Below are positions 10,737 to 22,551 of a DNA stretch of 64,000 bases, piece after piece. Source of the DNA: Rhizophagus clarus. Lineage: Eukaryota > Glomeromycota > Glomeromycetes > Glomerales > Glomeraceae. The DNA lies in the NCBI GenBank assembly GCA_015698045.1, contig BLAL01000058.1, forward strand, positions 188,501 through 252,500. Reading direction: 5' to 3'. Under the pieces are notes generated by a model that saw only the letters and a list, made by a program, of their open reading frames with translations, was not told where the DNA came from and made no database searches. Each line of letters opens with the position of its first letter. Within the stretch, counting starts at the first letter, position 1. Position numbers and translations under genes: made by a program.

Positions 10737-12228
10737 ATTTTGATCGCTATGCTACTTACCTTTCCCCCTTATTAAATAGTCACCAAACTCACCAAACATG
10801 TTTTTTATTTTTTATTCTCCTTTCTATCGGCTCTCTTTTTATACGTTATTCATACAAATATCTCGTGACTATACACCAAGTTTTGACATTTAATGACTCG
10901 CATAAGCTTATCTTTTCTTTAGCCTATTATTTTTTATTTGTGTAAAATGTCATTATTATTTCACAGCTCATTTTCTTATAACAACGATCATATAAATGTT
11001 ATCCAAATTGAAGACAACACAACATTAACTTAAGAGTTGAAAGGCATGATAATGAAGTTGCTATGATATATTTTATAACTAACCAAGGTGATATAATTCC
11101 CCAGGCATTACCGTAAGAAATGTAGCTGACAATTCTACTGTAAGACTCTCAAGACATAGAAGTAGTTCCATGTAATCTCGTAGGTTCCAAATTATGAGAG
11201 CGTAATAATGTACATATCATATTCTTTGACAATCAAAAGCAACAAGCAATAAGGGGAAGCAATGATTTTCTTTATTATACTACTTACGACAATGACAGTA
11301 GTAGTGATAGAACCGATGATGATGATGGTAGCACCAATGATAACGATGATGATGGTAGTACCAATAATGGTGGATGGAGACAGTTAATCCAAAATAATAA
11401 CAATGAAATCGATAGATTTATCAAAAAAATATGATACTGAGAATAGGAGATTGGGTTATGATCAATTAGGCCCAATACTCGAGGAGATCTACCTTATTGC
11501 GTAATATTTTGTAAAATCATAAGATCTAAAAAAAGCTTTTAGTGGTATTAAATGTGTATTTGGACCGCGACATTACAGATATTACAGATATTACATAGTA
11601 GATAATCACACAAATGATGTCAATCAGAGGATAATACCCAAGGCACTCCAATTATGGAGACTTTCAGGTTACTTTAATTGGACATCATTATAGATTTGAT
11701 GGATTTTTAGTTTAAGTATGATGATGAGTAATAATTAGATTAAATTTGTCTTAATGGTAATTCATTTTTAAATGCTATAAGTGTTATAAAATAGCTTTAA
11801 ATTTTATATTTGTATACTTCAAAATATATTCTAATAAAAATATATCTATCGTAACAAAAATAATAAGCTAATCTTTTTTGTCTTAACTGACTTTGATTTT
11901 TAAAATATTGCTTATCTGCAACATGAGATTTTTCTCATTATTAAAGCAAAAATTATTTTAGTGTTTTAAATTTGCAATAAAGCAGTTTCTGGAGTGTTTG
12001 GTTTGTTTCCAGCACCGCATATTTTGTATAATGTAATAACGTAGAGGTGTGATCTGGTCAAATACGGATGATCCGTCTTTCTTTATAAAAAATTCCAAGT
12101 TTAATATAGTAAAAGGATTTTTGTTGGAAAACCCGGGTTTTTTAATCCGGCCGAAATTAAGTTGGCCGATATGAAAAAATCAAAAATGTATCAATCAAAA
12201 GGTTAACTATTGGAGTATTGGTATGATC

Positions 12229-12271
12229 CGCCATAATGATCAAAAACTCCGAGCTTTTGATCATTACGGCG
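12229..12271. repeat. Imperfect hairpin, arms of about 16 bp
   Basis: GCCATAATGATCAAAA near 12230 pairs with the complement of TTTTGATCATTACGGC ending near 12271, with one mismatch and a short loop. Nearby at 12130-12165 are CCGGG/CCGGCC motifs like those in the hAT MITEs of this window, so it may be part of a decayed element. Confidence 0.5.
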
Positions 12272-12658
12272 CTTTATATATTAGATCTTCCAAATCATTT
12301 CTTATCCACAGGGCGACATGATTCCGAAAATTTTTCCTTAAAAAAAAAAAAAAAAAAAAAAATAAAGTCCGTTGAACTCAAATAAACTTAATAAAAAGGA
12401 TGCGTACGCACAAATACAGCTTCAAAAAATGAAAAAGATGTTAGGACTTATATTAAATTATAAAAATAATGCTTAAAGCTCCAAAGTATAATACTGACGT
12501 CATTAATTTTTAATAAAGTAAAGATTCATATGAAGTTATTATTGATTGTTCCGAACAGTTGCTGATTTTAATAACATTTTGCTTAAAGTAGTCTTAAAGT
12601 TCATCAAATAGTTTCGTTTTAATGATTGGTTAAACGAAATTTCTATTTGCCAACCCTT

Positions 12659-12740
12659 GGGCGTAAAATTTACCTGCATAACTGGTGTAATTGTTATGAC
12701 GCCACTCTTTTACAATGATGTCGATCACATTAAAATAATA
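12659..12740 (+). promoter_or_regulatory. Upstream block shared by kinase arrays 1, 2 and 3
   Basis: The 80 bases before array 1 carry, in order, GCGTAAAATTTACCTGC, GTGTAATTGTTATGACGCCA and GATCACATTAAAATAA. Recognisable versions precede array 2 (21511-21588) and array 3 (31880-31970), ending 10-45 bases before their ATGs. Conservation in order next to the start codon suggests core promoter or 5' untranslated sequence retained through gene duplication. No known motif is claimed. Confidence 0.5.
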
Positions 12741-12781
12741 TTTTTTCCCCAAAAAAAAAAAAAAAAAATTATTTCGGGATC

Positions 12782-15700
12782 ATGTCATCATCTCAAACAG
12801 CTCAAGACGACGATGATATTGAATGTAAATACTGTGGTAAAGTATACACGGAGATAGAATGTAAATGGTGTCAACCATGCCAAATGAATAATTTAAAACA
12901 AGATTTTGAAAATTGGACTAGTGGAAATGAAAAAGTTGACGAATTAATTCAAAAAATGCAAATGGGAATTAGTACATTGGAAGATAGAATAATTGAATGG
13001 ATATCATATGATCAATTTAGTGATATCAAAGAAATAAGTAAGAATGATTCTGCTACGTTATATTCAGCAATATGGTTAAATGGTCCATTAGAATATGAAT
13101 ATGAGGAAAAGGAACACAAAAGGATGCCCGATAAAAATGTTGCCTTAAAATATTTATATAATTCAAAAAATATTATAAGTGAATTTTTAAACGAGGTATA
13201 AAATTTAACATTTCTTGATAATTCAATTTAAGTAATTTTTATTATTAAAAATAATATTATTTATTTATATAATATGTATGTTTTAATAGGTTAAAATGTA
13301 TTTTAATGACGTAAATGAAGTTATTATGTATGGGATAACCAAAAATCCAGGTACAAATGATTATATTATTGTGCTTGAAGATGTTTATTGTGAGAACTGT
13401 GGCGTAATATATGTAAACAAATATGATAAATGGTGCAAACCATGTGAAATAAATAATCTAAAACAAAATTTCAAAAACTGGACCAGTGGGAATAAAAATA
13501 TTGATGAATTAATTCAAGAAATGCAATTAAAAATTAATAGACCTGACGATATAATAGTTGAATGGATATCGTACGACCAGTTTGATGAAATTGAAGAAAT
13601 GAGAAAAAATGATTCTGTTACACTATATTCAGCAGTATGGATGGATAATCCAGTTGTTTTAAAATGCTTACATAATTCACAATATATTATTGATGAATTT
13701 TTAAATGAGGTATAAAATTTTTTAATTTTTATGTAATTCAATTTAGGCTTTTTTGTTACAATAATTTTTGATAACATTTATGTTTTAATAGGTTAAATCA
13801 CATTTTAATGATATAAATGAAGTTTATATATATGGAATATCTCAACATCCAAACACAAGTGACTATACTATTGTACTTCAAGATGATTACTGTGCAAACT
13901 GTAGTGAAATATACACGGATAAAAGTAATAAATGGTGCAAGCCATGTCAAATAAATAATTTAAAACAAAAGTTCACGGAATGGACCAGTGGAAATAAAAA
14001 TATTGATGAATTCATTCAAGAAATGCAATTGAAAATCAACGCATGGGATGATGGAATATTTGAATGGATATCATATGACCATTTTAGCGATATCAAAGAA
14101 ATAAGTAAAAATGATTCTGCTACATTATATTCTGCAATATGGATAAATGGACCATTAGTATATAATGCATATGATGAATATGAAAGGGTGCTTGATAAAA
14201 ATGTTGCTTTAAAATGTTTGCATAATTCACAAAATATTATTAACGAATTCTTGGAAGAGGTATAAATTTTTTAATTTCTTAGTTTAATGATTTTTTTGAT
14301 TTAATTTTAAAGTATTTGCATTACAATATATGTTTTAATAGGCCAAATCATATTCTAGTATTGATAAGTATGAAAATAATATTTTTGGAGTATCTCAAAA
14401 TCCAGATACAAGAGATTATATTATGGTACTTCAAAATAATTACTGTGAAAGTTGCGGAGAAATGTATACAAATATATATAATAAATGGTGCCGGTCTTGT
14501 CAAATAAATAATTTAAAACAAAATTTTTCTAACTGGACCAGTGAGAATAAAGAAATTAATGAATTCATTCAAGAAATGCAAATAAATATTAAGAATAGTG
14601 ATGATTTAATAGTTGAATGGATACCATATAATCAGTTTAAAGTTATCAAAGAAGTGAACAAAACTGATTCTGCTACACTATACTCAGCATTATGGGTGAA
14701 TGGTCCATTAGAATATTCAGATGATGAAGGAAATGAATTTAAATATAAACGGGTACATAACAAAGAAATTGCTTTAAAATGTTTACATAATTTACAAGAT
14801 ATTGTCAATGAATTTTTAAAGGAGGTATGAAATTTTTTAATTTATTAATTTTTAATAGTTCAATGATTACTTTGTAATCTGATTTTTTTTTTAATGCACA
14901 TATGTTTAATAGGTCAAAACATATTCTATTGATATATTTAAAGGTAAAGTATATGGAATAACTCAAAATCCAAACACAAGTGATTATATTATTGTACTTG
15001 AAAGCGATTATTGTAAAAATTGTGGTGAAATATATGCAGTTAATTACAATAAATGGTGCAAGCCATGTGAGATAAATAATTTAAAACAAAATTTTGCAAA
15101 CTGGACCAGCGGAAATAAAAAAATTGATGAATTAATTCAAGAAATGCAATTAAAAATTAATGAAAATGACGATATAATAGTTAAATGGATATCATATGAT
15201 CAATTTAATGATATTAAAAAAATAGGAAATAATTCTTCCGCTACATTATATTCAGCAATATGGGTTGATGGTCAATTAAAATATAATCATTCTAATTATA
15301 AAAAAGTTACCTTAAAATGTTTTTATAATTCACAAAATATTACCAGTGAATTTTTAAACGAGGTATGAAATTTTTAATTTTTTGATGATAATTTAATAAC
15401 TTCTTTGTAATAATTTTTATAATGGTAATTTATATTTTAATAGGTTAATTCATATTCTATTAAATATAATGATAACATTCTTGTAACATATGGAATATCT
15501 CAAAATCCAAATACAAATGATTATATTATTGTGCTTGAAGATGGTTATTGTGAAAACTGTGGTGAAATATATGCAGATAAATCTAATAAATGGTGTGAAC
15601 CATGTCAAATAAATGATTTAGAACAAAATTTCACAAACCGGGCCAGTGGAAATGAAAAAATTGACAATTTCATTAAAGAAATGCTGATGAATATTAAAAG

Positions 15701-17414
15701 ATGTGAAGACTTAATAGTTGAATGGATACCCTATAATCAGTTCAGTAACATTAAAGAAATAATAAAAAGCGATTTAGCTATAATATATTCAGCAATATGG
15801 ATGGACGGTCCATTAATTTATGATTATGAAAAAGAATACAAAAGAACGCCTAACGATAAATTTATATTAAAGTGCTTATTAGGTTCACAAAGTAATATTG
15901 ATGGATTTTTAAATGAGGTATTATAAAACTTTTAATATCTTGTAATTTAACAATTTCGTTATAATTCGTATTTTTATAATAATTACTTTTGTAATTTTTT
16001 TTTTCTTTTTAAATAAGGTTAAATCATATTTTACTCAAGAAAATGAAAATGGCATTATTAAAGTATTCGGAATAACTCAAAATCCGGATACAAAAGATTA
16101 TATTATAGTCTTTAGTAATGATTTCTGTGAGAATTGTGGTGAAATATATGCAAATATAAAAAGAAGGTGGTGCAAGTTATGCCATATAAACTATTTAAAA
16201 CAAAATTTAGTAAAAACTAGTGAAAATGAAAAAATTGATAAATTTCTTCAAGAAATGCAATTAAAAATTAATAATTATGATGATGTAATAGTTGAATGGA
16301 TACCACATGACCGGTTTAATGATATTAAAAAAATAGGAGTAGGAGGCTTTGCTGTAATATACTCAGCAATATGGAAGGATGGTCCATTAGAATACGATAT
16401 TTTCAAAATGCAATGGAAAAGAATACCAAATAAGGAAGTTGCTCTTAAATGTCTAAATAATTCTCAAAATATTACCGATGAATTTTTAAATGAGGTAAGA
16501 AATTTCCCTTAAATTAGCTGTATCTGGTCTTTTTTTTTTTAGCATAATAATTTATTATATTTTATTAGGTTAAAAAATATTCTATTAATAATGATGAACA
16601 TATCCTTCAAATATATGGAATATCTCAAAATCCAGATACGAAGGATTTTATTATGGTTCTTCAATATGCAAGAGGAGGAGATTTTGTTCATTATATTAAT
16701 AATTATGTTATAAATTGGTTTTGGTATGAAAGATTATTTGCATTAGAAAGTATTATCAAAGGTCTTAGAAAAATTCATGATAATGATATGGTTCATCGTG
16801 ATTTTCATACAGGAAATATATTATCATCATTTGATGAATATTATATTCAAACAAAAAATCCCATTAGTAATATATGTATTTCAGATATGGGGTTATGTGG
16901 GAATGTTAATAATGTTGATAAATCATCAATTGTTGGAGTTATGCCTTTTGTAGCCCCTGAAGTATTGAAGCAAAAACCATATACTCGAGCAGCAGATATA
17001 TATAGTTTTGGCATGATTATGTATTTTGTAGCAACTAAAAGACAACCTTTTGCAAATTTAGCTCATGATAGTATTTTAGCATTAAGTATATGTAATGGGA
17101 ATAGACCTGAAATAAATGAGCAAGAAGCACCAAAATGTTACATTGACTTAATGAAGAAATGTTGGGATTCAAATCCTGATAATAGACCAAATGCTTTTGA
17201 AATAGAAGAATTAATTAAATTATTTATTTCTAATGAAAATGAGGAAGTTAAAAATCAATTTGAAGAAGCAGAAAAATATAGAATAGCGAATCTTTTATCT
17301 ATTGAAGATGACCGATCACCTACTCATCCAAATGCTTGTTATGTTTCTCGAGTGCTTAATTCATATACAAACGATCTTCTTGTTGATTTTACAATGTATG
17401 TTATATCCATCTAA
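12782..17414 (+). CDS. Kinase array 1: 1343-residue protein with seven ribbon/N-lobe modules and one kinase C-lobe
   Basis: Eight exons: 12782-13195, 13290-13709, 13792-14259, 14342-14824, 14913-15362, 15444-15917, 16018-16494, 16569-17414. Introns are 74-100 bp; most donors are GTATAA/GTATGA, and acceptors end mainly in TTTTAATAG. Every junction is phase 0, every exon is open, and the sum is 1344 codons including the stop. Exon 1 starts M-S-S-S-Q and has the ribbon (CxxC, WCxxC) and an N-lobe up to F-L-N-E. Exons 2-7 each add V-K-S-Y-S, the hinge Y-G-I-S-Q-N-P-x-T, a new ribbon, the block E-W-I-x-Y-x-x-F and an N-lobe. All seven N-lobes keep the beta3 Lys (V-A-L-K or variant) and the helix C Glu. 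Only exon 7 keeps a glycine loop (G-V-G-G-F). Exon 8 is the C-lobe. The single-gene model is hand-spliced; separate genes or alternative exons are possible. Confidence 0.75.
16018..17414 (+). CDS. Catalytic pair of array 1 (exons 7 and 8): complete TKL-like kinase domain
   Basis: This entry describes the last two exons of the gene above, which alone would form a whole kinase. Exon 7 gives G-V-G-G-F-A-V-I-Y-S-A (beta1-beta2), V-A-L-K (ATP-binding Lys) and F-L-N-E (helix C Glu). Exon 8 gives the hinge Y-G-I-S-Q-N-P-D-T, the catalytic loop H-R-D-F-H-T-G-N, D-M-G in place of D-F-G, V-A-P-E, D-I-Y-S-F-G and the closing C-W-D-S-N-P-D-N-R-P. The residues needed for catalysis are present, so activity is expected. 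The tail (H-P-N-A-C-Y-x-S-R-V-L-N) is the usual C-terminal signature of this family in the window. Confidence 0.85.
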
Positions 17415-18755
17415 TTTTTTTTTTGTGTTTAATTAAATAGATGCTTATTTAAATTTAAAATTATTTTATTTTATAGGCTTTAAATTGAAAATGAAAAATA
17501 TGAAGTGTCGTATTATATCGCAGAATTTTTTAATACGATATCATCGTTATGTCTCGTTTTTATGGGAATATTTGCTCTATAATGTATGCTAATGGTAATA
17601 AATTAATAATAATTGTGGTTTATTATAAATCAATATTTTATTTTTATATTAGAATATTTAAACATATTCTTCTTTCTTGATTTACTGTTATTTCTATGTG
17701 AGTTTTAAATGTTTATATTCTATTTATGTATCTTGTTTAACATTGATTATAGAGTATACGTCAGCTTCTTTTACGTAAATAAATCAGTTTGTAATTAAAC
17801 AAATAAAATTAAATTATGAAAATTATTAAATGAATAAAATAGTATCGCATCCTGAATAAAGATCCTGATAAATATAAATAAATCAGATTTATTATTAACT
17901 AAATTTTTGTGAGTAATCGATCATCATTCTCTTTTTTTGTTGATTGTCTTTTTTGTTGAGATAATATTAAAAAGGAAAAACATTACATTTCAATTTTAAT
18001 TATTTGTGAAACTATATAAAGTTTCGTTCCTTATTGAAAAAATGATTCAATAATTTCAAATTCATATATAGTACATACTGCGTTATACGTCTCCATGCAA
18101 TGATATCATGCTTAAATAGTACTAGGTAACGAGAATCATTGGACGGTTGGAATGACCAAAGTGATTAACCTTGTGGAGCAATTATAGAATCTTATAGAAT
18201 ATTCGACCGTATCCAATTATACAATTATTTTTCGAAATATTATGTTCATAAAAATAACTCCATAAAAATTCTCGCGTATGCAAAACATTTCTACAAAGTA
18301 GCAATGAATATAAGATTTATTATTATTATTACTATTCTATTCATTCTCTTCATATCTTTACCAATGATCAGGACGTGTTAATCAACTTTATCATTAAGTG
18401 GGTAAAATGATTTATGGTTTAATAAATTTATTATTTTTTTTTTTTTATCGATAGTTCTTAAACTTCCAAATTATTTTCCTCTTATCACTAATATATTAGC
18501 GCACACAAAAAGAATATCACCAAGAGAATATAGAAATGTATATAATAGTAGCTGAAAAGAATAATATTTTCAAATTAATTAAATACTAACGTCTTTTAAT
18601 TCAAATCAAACAACTTTCTTTTTTTGATCTTCGAGAAGGTACATATATAATTCAATAATTTATTAACTCACACGCTGAAATAATAGAAATTGATAAAATA
18701 TTTTGACTATGTTAACAATAGATTAAAATTCTCAAATAAATATTTAATCCTTAAA
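17415..18755. other. Convergent intergenic region
   Basis: Lies between the 3' ends of array 1 (plus) and the single-module kinase (minus). It is AT-rich, with a T run near 18430-18446. No coding frame, repeat family or element end was recognised. Confidence 0.5.
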
Positions 18756-21091
18756 TTAATAGATACTTAATAATATTTTTACATAATTTGTAATAACTAT
18801 AACATAAAAAATAGAAAAAATACAATATACGATATATAAAAATAGTTACCAAAATTATCAGTTAACATAGTTCTATTATTATCAATTATAATTTTTGAAC
18901 TTAATTCTTCTTGATTTAAAATTTCGTCTAATTTTGCAGAATAATCGACTTTTCTGCTCGTATAACAAGTTGATGGATGATTTTGAATAATAAATTTGTT
19001 TTCTGAAAGAGAAATTTTTTTTTTTTTTTAAAAAAAAAAAAAGTTGATCTCAATAAACCAAGTTTCTAAAATAATCTATTGCTTACCCGGTACGAGTACT
19101 CTTTCATCATCATCATAAGGATGTTTATTTTTCCATAAATCAAAACTCTTATCTATTTCATCAGCTACCGGTCTTTTATCAGGATCAGAATCCCAACATC
19201 TTTTCATTAACTCTAAATATTCAACTTCTGTGTCTTGTTCATCATCATTAGGAAACTCCATTGATATAACAGTGTCCGGTCTTAATCCTTGCCAAATATC
19301 TAAGGAAAGATCAAAATCATGAGGTATATTATTAAAAGCAGGAATTCCAGATGTCATCTCCCACATTATAATGCCAAAAGAATATATATCAGCGGCTTTG
19401 GTATATGGATTACCACGTAATACTTCAGGAGCAATATAAGGAAGTACTCCATAAATTTCATTTGATTCAATAGGTTTGTCTACTGGTTGACTTAATCCCA
19501 AATCACTTATAAAAACTGATCTATGATGTTGCAAAAGTAAATTACCACTATGGAAATCACCATGAACCAAATTACAATTATGCAAGGCCGAAAGTGATGA
19601 TGCTACCTCGCTTAAATTTGAATATTTATCATGCAAATTATATTTTTTTATCATTAAATTGGATCTCAAACTTCCAAGACTCATGTAGTGCATCACAATA
19701 ATATAATTTGATGTTTCAGGATCTTGAGTAATTCCATATATTGGAATTGAAAATGAATTGCTACTTTTAGCTGAAGATATAAAATTCAAATAATTTTTCT
19801 ACTAAATTAAAAAAAAAAAACAAAGTACATTAATTCGTATTATAAAAATCAATAATATGTAAATTAATATAAATTATTTACCTCATTTAAAAAATTATCA
19901 TTGATATTTGAAGAATTATTTAAACTTTTTATTACTACGGACAATCCATTTTTTTCATTTTTGTTAAGAGGTGATTTAATATTTTCATGTTTTGCATGTT
20001 CATAATCTTCGTCCTCAAGTTTATAAAAGCTTCTTATCCATTGTTGGTTTTCGCTATCCAATTTTTCGATATATCCATCTAACAAGATAGCCTTGTAAAC
20101 AATACTAAATCCACCTTCAGCCAGTGATGGCAAATGACAATGTCATTTGGCTAATTTTTAAATGATCCCAAATGATATCAAAATGATATAAGAATTCGTA
20201 TCATTTAAAATAAATGTCATTTACAAATGACAAGTGACAAAATGACATATGTCATTTTTAAATGATAATGTCATTATCATTTGATGATCCATTTTGCGGC
20301 AAAAATATTTCTTAATGGTAATTGTTTTAGGCGCGTATACCCAAAATAGCTTAATGAACATATTTCGTTTATTAAATTTGGAAAAAAAAATAAGTGATAA
20401 CATTTTATTTTATGCAAAATGAATCTAAAGATTTTAATTTTTTTTCGCGTTTTTGTCGGTTGACAAAGAAAATCATTTAGATAGCGATGATGGTTATAAA
20501 TGAAGAAACTTATAATTTTGTAGTAGGTGGGCAGGATACTCATCCAGTAGATAATCCATTAGATAAATGAAATCTACTTAATTTGTTTAATGAATCTTTA
20601 GAAATGCCAGTTTATGTTAGTTCAATGATAAACTTGAATTAAATATCTAATGTAATAAAAAGTTAACAGAATAAATATGCGAAATATATTACAGGTCACA
20701 TGATATATTTTAAATGACAATCATTTGTCATTTGCCTTTTGAAATGATATAATGACATGTGACATGTCACTAATATCATTTGTATCATTTCATGTCACTT
20801 GCCAACACTGCCTTCAGCAAGGTATTTTATATTTCTCAGACGATTATAAGGAATCCATTCTATAGCTTCATAATGATTTCTTGCTTTTAACTGAGCATCT
20901 TGTATAAATTTATCCATAAATTCATTGCCACTAGTCCATTTATTGAAATCTTGTTGAAATCGTTTAGAATTACAACTTTGACACCAATTATAATGAGTAT
21001 TTAACTGATTACAATCGGAACATACCCCATATTCTTGATTGAGTAATGCTTTTTCATAATAATTTAAAGTACTTTCAATATTTTCAGACAT
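18756..21091 (-). pseudogene. Single-module ribbon kinase interrupted by a hAT MITE
   Basis: Minus-strand exons: exon 1 as 20811-21091 plus 19882-20121 (split by the MITE at 20122-20810), exon 2 19087-19798, exon 3 18850-19002, exon 4 18756-18796 (less certain). The start is M-S-E-N-I-E-S-T-L; then a ribbon (C-S-D-C, W-C-Q-S-C), E-W-I-P-Y-N-R-L, a glycine loop, V-V-I-K, F-L-N-E, the hinge Y-G-I-T-Q-D-P, H-G-D-F-H-S-G-N, D-L-G, A-P-E, D-I-Y-S-F-G and the tail H-P-S-T-C-Y-T-S-R. Leaving out the element and one target copy, exon 1 is 513 bases and in frame; the whole would be 472 residues. This is the ordinary one-ribbon, one-kinase layout with the same phase-0 intron after F-L-N-E as the arrays. 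As it stands the frame is broken in the glycine loop. Confidence 0.75.
20122..20810. mobile_element. hAT-type MITE, 689 bp, inserted in a kinase glycine loop
   Basis: The octamer CCTTCAGC is duplicated exactly at 20114-20121 and 20811-20818. The ends are CAGTGATGGCAAATGACA and, on the other strand, CAGTGTTGGCAAGTGACATG. Both sides are packed with AATGACA/TGTCATT subterminal repeats. There is no transposase. The duplicated octamer encodes part of the L-A-E-G segment of the host kinase. Confidence 0.9.
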
Positions 21092-21244
21092 ACTGATAAA
21101 ATTAACTTTTTTCAGTCGTCATACAGTACAGCAAATTTTATTTAAAATTTTGAAAATCCCTAAACCATAATTGGTTAATAATACCATTTGTTTATTTCGC
21201 CACAGTTCGTGACTGTATTTACTTTTATCCTATAAAAAAATCAA

Positions 21245-21365
21245 ACATCAAACCCACATCCGGATTGCGGTTCAAACCGGATATTTTCATCCGATTTATG
21301 AACCGGATGAAAACCGGATGCCCAAAAAAACGATTATAGTTCAACCCGAACTGACCCGGATTATG
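21245..21365. mobile_element. Remnant rich in CCGGAT repeats
   Basis: Within 120 bases, CCGGAT or ATCCGG occurs about seven times in both orientations, like the subterminal regions of the hAT transposon at 26104-29668. No clear ends or target duplication, so it is probably a fragment. It sits about 220 bases upstream of array 2. Confidence 0.45.
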
Positions 21366-21510
21366 TTAACAAATATTGTACATTATAAGCGAAGAGATGC
21401 TGTATTATTGATTTGTAATGATCTGCACGTACACAAATGATTTTTGTGTTTGGTTACATCAGTGTTACATCGCTTAACTGTATAATACTGTAGTTTGTTC
21501 CAAACATTGA

Positions 21511-21588
21511 CGTAAAATTTCCACAAACTTACCTGCATCATTTGCGTAATTACATTTGTGCTGATAACATTAAAATAACCACAAAACC
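21511..21588 (+). promoter_or_regulatory. Upstream block of array 2, shared with arrays 1 and 3
   Basis: CGTAAAATTT, ACCTGCATCA, GCGTAATTACATTTGTG and GATAACATTAAAATAAC appear in the same order as upstream of array 1, ending directly before the ATG at 21589. Confidence 0.5.
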
Positions 21589-22380
21589 ATGTCGTCTCAA
21601 GATGAAGCTGTTCTTTGTGAACATTGTGGCAACCCATATATAATTCATGGTTACAAATGGTGTAAACCATGTCAAATAACAAAGTTAAAACAAAATTTTA
21701 CAAACTGGACCGTGGAAATGAAAAAATTGACGAATTAATTCAAGAATTGCAATTGAAAATTAATCGTCATGATGATATAATAGTTGAATGGATACATTAT
21801 AACCGGTTTAATGATATCAAAGAAATAAACAAAGATGATATTGCTACACTATATTCAGCGACATGGATGGATGGCCAATTAAAATATAAAAATAATAAAA
21901 AAGAAAAAGTAAGAGTACCTAATGAAAAAGTTGCTTTATAGTGTTTGTATAATTCACAAAATATTTCAAACGAATTTTTAAATGAGGCATGTATGAAATT
22001 CATTTCTTGATAATTCAATTATTTTTGTATTTATTTTTGTTTGTATTTCAATTTTTTGAAAGTACCTAATACATTAATCATAACTTTTTTGTATATATTT
22101 TTAATAGGTTAAATCATATTATTCAATTTATAGATTTGATTATTATATTCTTAAAATATATGGAATATCTCAAAATCCAGAAACAAGAGATTATATTATA
22201 GTATTTCAAGAAGTATATTGTGAAACTTGTAGCAAAATATGCACAGATTTACGGCGTTGTTGGCGCAGTCCATGTAAAATAAATAATTTAAAACAAAATT
22301 TCACAAACTGGACAAGCGGAAATGAAAAAATTGACGAATTTATTCAGGAAATGCAATTGAAAATCAATCGTTATGATGAT

Positions 22381-22551
22381 AAAGTAACTCCTTTGTTAGG
22401 TAATCGTTCGTATTTCCATTTATTTGTTTCATATTCTAAATATCTTAATGGGCCATCTATCCATATTGCTGAATACAATGTAGCAGTATCATCCTTACTT
22501 ATTTCTTTGATATTATTAAACCGGTTATATGGTATCCATTCAACTATTTTA
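22381..22551 (-). other. 171-bp inversion inside a kinase module exon
   Basis: The plus strand of exon 2 of array 2 stops matching the module at 22380 and resumes at 22552. Read on the minus strand, 22551-22381 gives I-V-E-W-I-P-Y-N-R-F, K-D-D-T-A-T-L-Y-S-A-I-W and N-K-G-V-T-L, which is the missing piece of the N-lobe. The length is a multiple of three and the inverted strand is also open, so the exon stays open in both orientations. Confidence 0.9.

Larger units (their letters stand above)
9780..12658. other. Long AT-rich region with decayed coding traces only
   Basis: Short protein-like stretches occur near 10120-10240 (plus strand, I-I-S-E-I-L-E-E-I-I) and 11284-11470 (an Asp/Ser-rich run from GATGATGAT repeats, later Y-D-Q-L-G-P-I-L-E-E), all interrupted by stops. 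A telomere-like motif and a hairpin at 12229-12271 are noted separately. A run of about 22 A lies near 12340. No gene can be defended. Confidence 0.5.

Noticed and set aside
10706..10945. Plus-strand 79-codon frame
   Set aside because: Starts in the telomere-like motif and is low in coding character; no homology recognised.
13514..13777. Minus-strand 87-codon frame inside array 1
   Set aside because: Antisense shadow of exon 2; the sense strand carries the family motifs.
21797..22018. Minus-strand 73-codon frame in array 2
   Set aside because: Antisense of the first module exon.
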